A stretch of DNA of 64,000 nucleotides. Source: Myotis daubentonii (lineage: Eukaryota > Chordata > Mammalia > Chiroptera > Vespertilionidae). The notes below the pieces were generated by a model. That model was not told the DNA's origin, searched no databases, and saw nothing but the letters and a program-made list of their open reading frames with translations. The position numbers and the translations under genes are program-made. How positions within the stretch are numbered: the stretch's first letter is position 1; every line of letters starts with the position of its first letter. Shown here in pieces: positions 60,701 to 64,000 of this stretch. Location: assembly GCF_963259705.1 (NCBI RefSeq), contig NC_081849.1, forward strand, positions 63,136,410 through 63,200,409, in the 5' to 3' direction.

Positions 60701-61600
60701 CTTTGGCTCAACTCAACTGCAAGTTGATGGTGTCCACTGGGTGGCAGCAGTCATCCAACCCCAATGACAGTTCTGGAAGAGGAACTGTAGCACGATGGGC
60801 TGTCACTTTTGCTTTAGGTAATAATACTCTCAGAGACTCCCTCTGACTTTTGGACAGTTACCAATGGCCTACGCAGTTGGTCTACCACGTGGAGGCCTAA
60901 GACCGGCAGATGAAAGACATCCCTCTTTGGGGCTATGATCTGGGTAAACAAACCGTATCTGCCCATCAGTCACACTCACTCCGTTAGGCGCTCATGGTAA
61001 GGGCCTGTTCTCTGGTCAGATCAACCAGAATCAGGCTGTTGATCAAGTCTGCAACGACCAGAGTGCCACGATGGATAGCTGGTTTCATCTTTGCATCGGA
61101 CGTAGCAACACATTCCTTATCACAGACAGGGCTCACTGGAAAGAAAGGGCATGTGTTTCTGATGGATGCAGAAGCTTCCACTGTATGCCAGACGGTGACT
61201 CCTGCAAAGGTTGGCTTGTTTGTTCGGTGGTGAAGGAAGCGACCCTGTATGGGATGTGACCTCTCTCTGTTCCTGGCAAATTGACCTCACTGAACCTTTG
61301 ACCTCCTTTTGGGACTACGTACTGACTTTTGCCTCACTGCTTTGACAATTTTTCAGGGAATGGTATTGCTGTTCCCGTCCAGTCAGCTGACTCCAGCTAC
61401 ACCATCGCGGCCCTTACAACTAAACTGTTTCATCTGTTAGGCTTTCTGGGTAATTTGCAAAGACCATTCAGTGATGGGCTGTTAGGAAAAGAATTTAATG
61501 GATGTCCTGTCCCGTTTTCCTTACCATCCGCAGTATTGAAAGCTGGAAGGGCATTATCAACAATTAACTCAAAAGAGTTCTGATTCTTTGTCCGTTGCCT
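60701..61600 (+). mobile_element. Degraded endogenous retrovirus pol remnant
   Basis: Two recognisable blocks in retroviral order. The first is an RNase H-like block around 60840-60920. The second is an integrase-core-like block around 61265-61480, with the Trp-Gln-Ile-Asp segment near 61279 and a following Ser-Gly-rich stretch. Frames are broken by stops and shifts. No intact gag, pol or env is visible. An ERVL-like class is inferred from the general appearance only. Inactive fossil. Confidence 0.5.
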
Positions 61601-61616
61601 TTTCCTGGTCCACTTT

Positions 61617-61618
61617 TT

Positions 61619-61648
<30 letters not shown>
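61617..61648. repeat. (TTTA)n simple repeat
   Basis: About eight TTTA units directly after the ERV remnant. Confidence 0.9.
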
Positions 61649-61649
<1 letters not shown>

Positions 61650-62336
61650 TTACCCCCCCCCATTATAATAGCCATTTTTATTTGTAAAAATTCACATATG
61701 AAATGTATTCTTTCAGTCTTTCCATGATTTCCTTTTTACAAAAACAAAAAGGCACATAATCCTGGCCTACTTTTTAGTAAGGCAGTTTGGTCACTTCATG
61801 TGGCTGTCCCCAAAAGGATTCATTCCCTTTGCCCACTTTTGGTGAATGATGAGGACTAAAGGAGTAGAGAGCTATACAGACCTATTTTGGAAATTTGGGA
61901 TTTTATTCACCCTGACCATTCCTGGACATGTTATATCTTTTTTTTACGCCAACAGCAAACATAGGTCAGGTTAGTTGGTACACTTTCCAGGTGGCAGCCT
62001 AGGCAAAACGAACCTGGGACATGATTCGCCCTAACTATTCCGTGGTGTCTGATGCTATCAACAGTTACAAACAAACAGCCTGGCACCATTTGTTTCAGTG
62101 TGACTGAGACGAGCTCACATGTGTCTCCTGATGCCTGAGCAGATTGGGGGATGCTACATATACAGACTGAGGCTGCAACTACTTGGTGATTCTGCCGTGT
62201 TTATTAACTAAATCAATATAATGAGGATTCTAATCAAGTTTAAGAATAAATCCCATACTGGAGTAACTGTGATGCTTTCAGTTTATATATTTGAATGTGG
62301 AAGTAAATGGGCATGAAATGTCTCATCACTGGGGAT
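61649..62336. other. Possible ERV continuation, not identifiable
   Basis: Could be further degraded retroviral sequence, but nothing diagnostic is visible. No gene. Confidence 0.3.
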
Positions 62337-62349
62337 GGGAGCTACTTTT

Positions 62350-62383
62350 CAAAAATATATATTTTTATTGATTTCAGAGAGGA

Positions 62384-62436
<53 letters not shown>

Positions 62437-62590
62437 TCAATGATGAAAGAGAATCATTGATCGGCTGCCTTCTGCACACCCCACACTGGGGATCGAGCCT
62501 GCAACCCAGGCATGTGCCCTGACCTGGCATCCAATCGTGACCTCCTGGTTCATAGGTCAATGCTCAACCACTGAGCCATGCTGGTGGGCT
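62350..62590 (-). mobile_element. Ves SINE with (GA)n expansion and TSD
   Basis: Minus-strand copy bounded by exact gggagctactttt at 62337-62349 and 62591-62603. The CT-rich body has expanded to a GA run at about 62386-62431. Confidence 0.95.
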
Positions 62591-62724
62591 GGGAGCTACT
62601 TTTTGGTCCACCTTTTCCCCTCCTGTAATTATTGGCAATGATACTAGAGACCAACAATTGGTCTGACCTCTTTTGTGCAGGTCATGGGTCATGGTAGATA
62701 ATAGATTGGCCTTAGGCTATTTCC

Positions 62725-63110
62725 TGACCTTGGTAGACAGAACAGTGGCCATCCTAAAGTGTCCCGGCCTAATCCCAGAACCTGTGCATATGTTACTTTA
62801 CCGGGTAAAAGGGGCTTCTAAGATGTGTTTAATTTAAAGATATTGATATGGAGATTACCCTGGATTAACTGGGTTGGGGGGCCCAGTGTAATCACAGCTG
62901 GTCAAGAAAAGGATGGCAGGAGGGTCAGAAATGAGAGAGGATGTGAAGATGGAAGCAGAGGTCAGAGAGGAGAGAAGAGGTTACACTGCTGGCATTGAAG
63001 ATGGAGGATGGGATCTCAGGAATGCAGGTGGCCTCTGGACGCTGGAAAAGGAAGGGAAACCGATCTTCCCCAGAGCCCCCAGGAAGAATGCAGCCTGAGG
63101 GACTTATCAC
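62725..63110 (+). mobile_element. MaLR-like (MLT1-type) LTR fragment
   Basis: Old LTR-like sequence: 'cctaatcccagaacctgtgcatatgttactttaccgggtaaaaggggcttctaagatg', 'cccagtgtaatcacag', 'gaagatggaagcagaggtcagagaggag', 'gaatgcaggtggcctctggacgctgg'. Family by eye, boundaries approximate. Confidence 0.6.
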
Positions 63111-63766
63111 CAGGAATTGGACAAATGGAAATTGCGTGCTACCTGAACAGATGCCATGAGAAGAACATATTTCTGAGATTCCTGTAATATATTAACATGA
63201 ATCCAATCTTGAAGAAACATAAAACAGACCTAAAATGAAGAGACAGACTATAAAATGACTGGCCTGTCTTCCAGATGTCAAGGTCATGAAAGACAAAAAC
63301 ATACTAGGAATTGTTTCAGATGAAAGGAGGTTAGAGGGGACGCATGACCCTGGACTGGATCCTTGAGAAGTACATTTCCCCCCTCTTCTGCTATAAAACA
63401 TATTATTAAGGCATTCAGTGAAAATAAATAAGGCCTGTAGATTATGTAATAACTGAGGATCAATTTTTCTAGATTTTAATAGCTCTACTATATTTATTTA
63501 TGTAAGAGCATGTCCTTGTTTTTTTTATAGGGAAGCATTCAAGTCTTTACATCTATAACTTTCTCCCAAACAATTCAGGACACACATGCACATGTGCACA
63601 CACATACACACACATTACATAAGCACACAGAATCATAAACAAATGTGTGAAAACATTAACATTTGGTGAATCAGAATCAAGAATATATGGGAATTATATG
63701 TGTTATTTTTGAAGCTTTACTAAAAGTTTTAAATTATTTCAAAATAAAAAAGTAAACAATGAGTTC
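63111..63766. other. Intergenic, nothing recognised
   Basis: AT-rich, with a short CA-rich stretch near 63580-63620. No gene. Confidence 0.45.
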
Positions 63767-63930
63767 TGGCTGGTGTGGTTCAGTTGGCTGGAGTTTCGCC
63801 CCGCACGTACTCTGAATGGTGGTAGGTTCAATTCCGGGTCAGGGTGTGTGCAGGAGGCAACCAATCAATGTTTCTCTCACATCGATATTTCTCTCTCTAA
63901 ATATCAATCAGTCAATAAAAATATAACAAA
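63767..63930 (+). mobile_element. Ves SINE, internally shortened
   Basis: Head 'ctggctggtgtggttcagttggctgg', B-box-like ggttcaattccgggtcaggg, then directly 'gtgtgtgcaggaggcaaccaatcaatg' and tail 'caataaaaatataac'. Confidence 0.85.
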
Positions 63931-64000
63931 AAGTATACCTCCTCTTAAAAAAAGTTAACAAAGAAATAAGGAATCATATAGACAAGGTAAAATGTCCACT

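Overview
The window is mammalian nuclear DNA, almost certainly from a vespertilionid bat. Evidence: (i) at least 22 copies or fragments of the bat tRNA-derived SINE family (Ves type), many with target-site duplications (TSDs); (ii) two complete non-autonomous Helitrons of the HeliBat type (TCCTATAT start, CTAG end, inserted between A and T), a family known from vesper bats; (iii) several hAT and mariner MITEs with clean TSDs; (iv) two host genes whose order matches mammalian synteny (SPMIP4/C7orf31 next to NPVF, human 7p15).

Layout. 1-20.9 kb: the 5' half of SPMIP4 (C7orf31; sperm microtubule inner protein 4) on the minus strand. Six coding exons are visible (19668-19801, 14276-14452, 9704-9775, 7244-7273, 2864-3045, 914-1002). 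Their phases join into 228 codons, and a CpG-island promoter lies at the right end. The gene continues past the left edge. 20.99-24.17 kb: a 3.2-kb array of telomere-like hexamers (CCCTAA, CCCTGA, CCCTGG, CCCTGT) starting about 0.1-0.2 kb from that CpG island. 24.2-36.5 kb: intergenic, with old L1, a young L1 3' end, MER20, and a Ves SINE split by a poly(A)-tailed minisatellite retroposon. 36.6-38.35 kb: NPVF (the RFamide/GnIH precursor gene) on the minus strand, with several independent disabling lesions, so it reads as a pseudogene. 38.4-64 kb: gene-poor flank with hAT MITEs, a HAL1-like half-L1 holding a long MER5-like palindrome, a full-length ferritin light chain (FTL) retropseudogene, degraded ERV pol remnants, MaLR-type LTR sequence and simple repeats.

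The most interesting items are the apparent loss of NPVF, the telomere-like variant array beside the SPMIP4 promoter, the VNTR-type retroposon at 33.2-33.66 kb, and a HeliBat carrying a divergent pair of CTCF-like core motifs. All gene and repeat names come from recognising sequence by eye. No database search was run, and repeat boundaries without a stated TSD are approximate.
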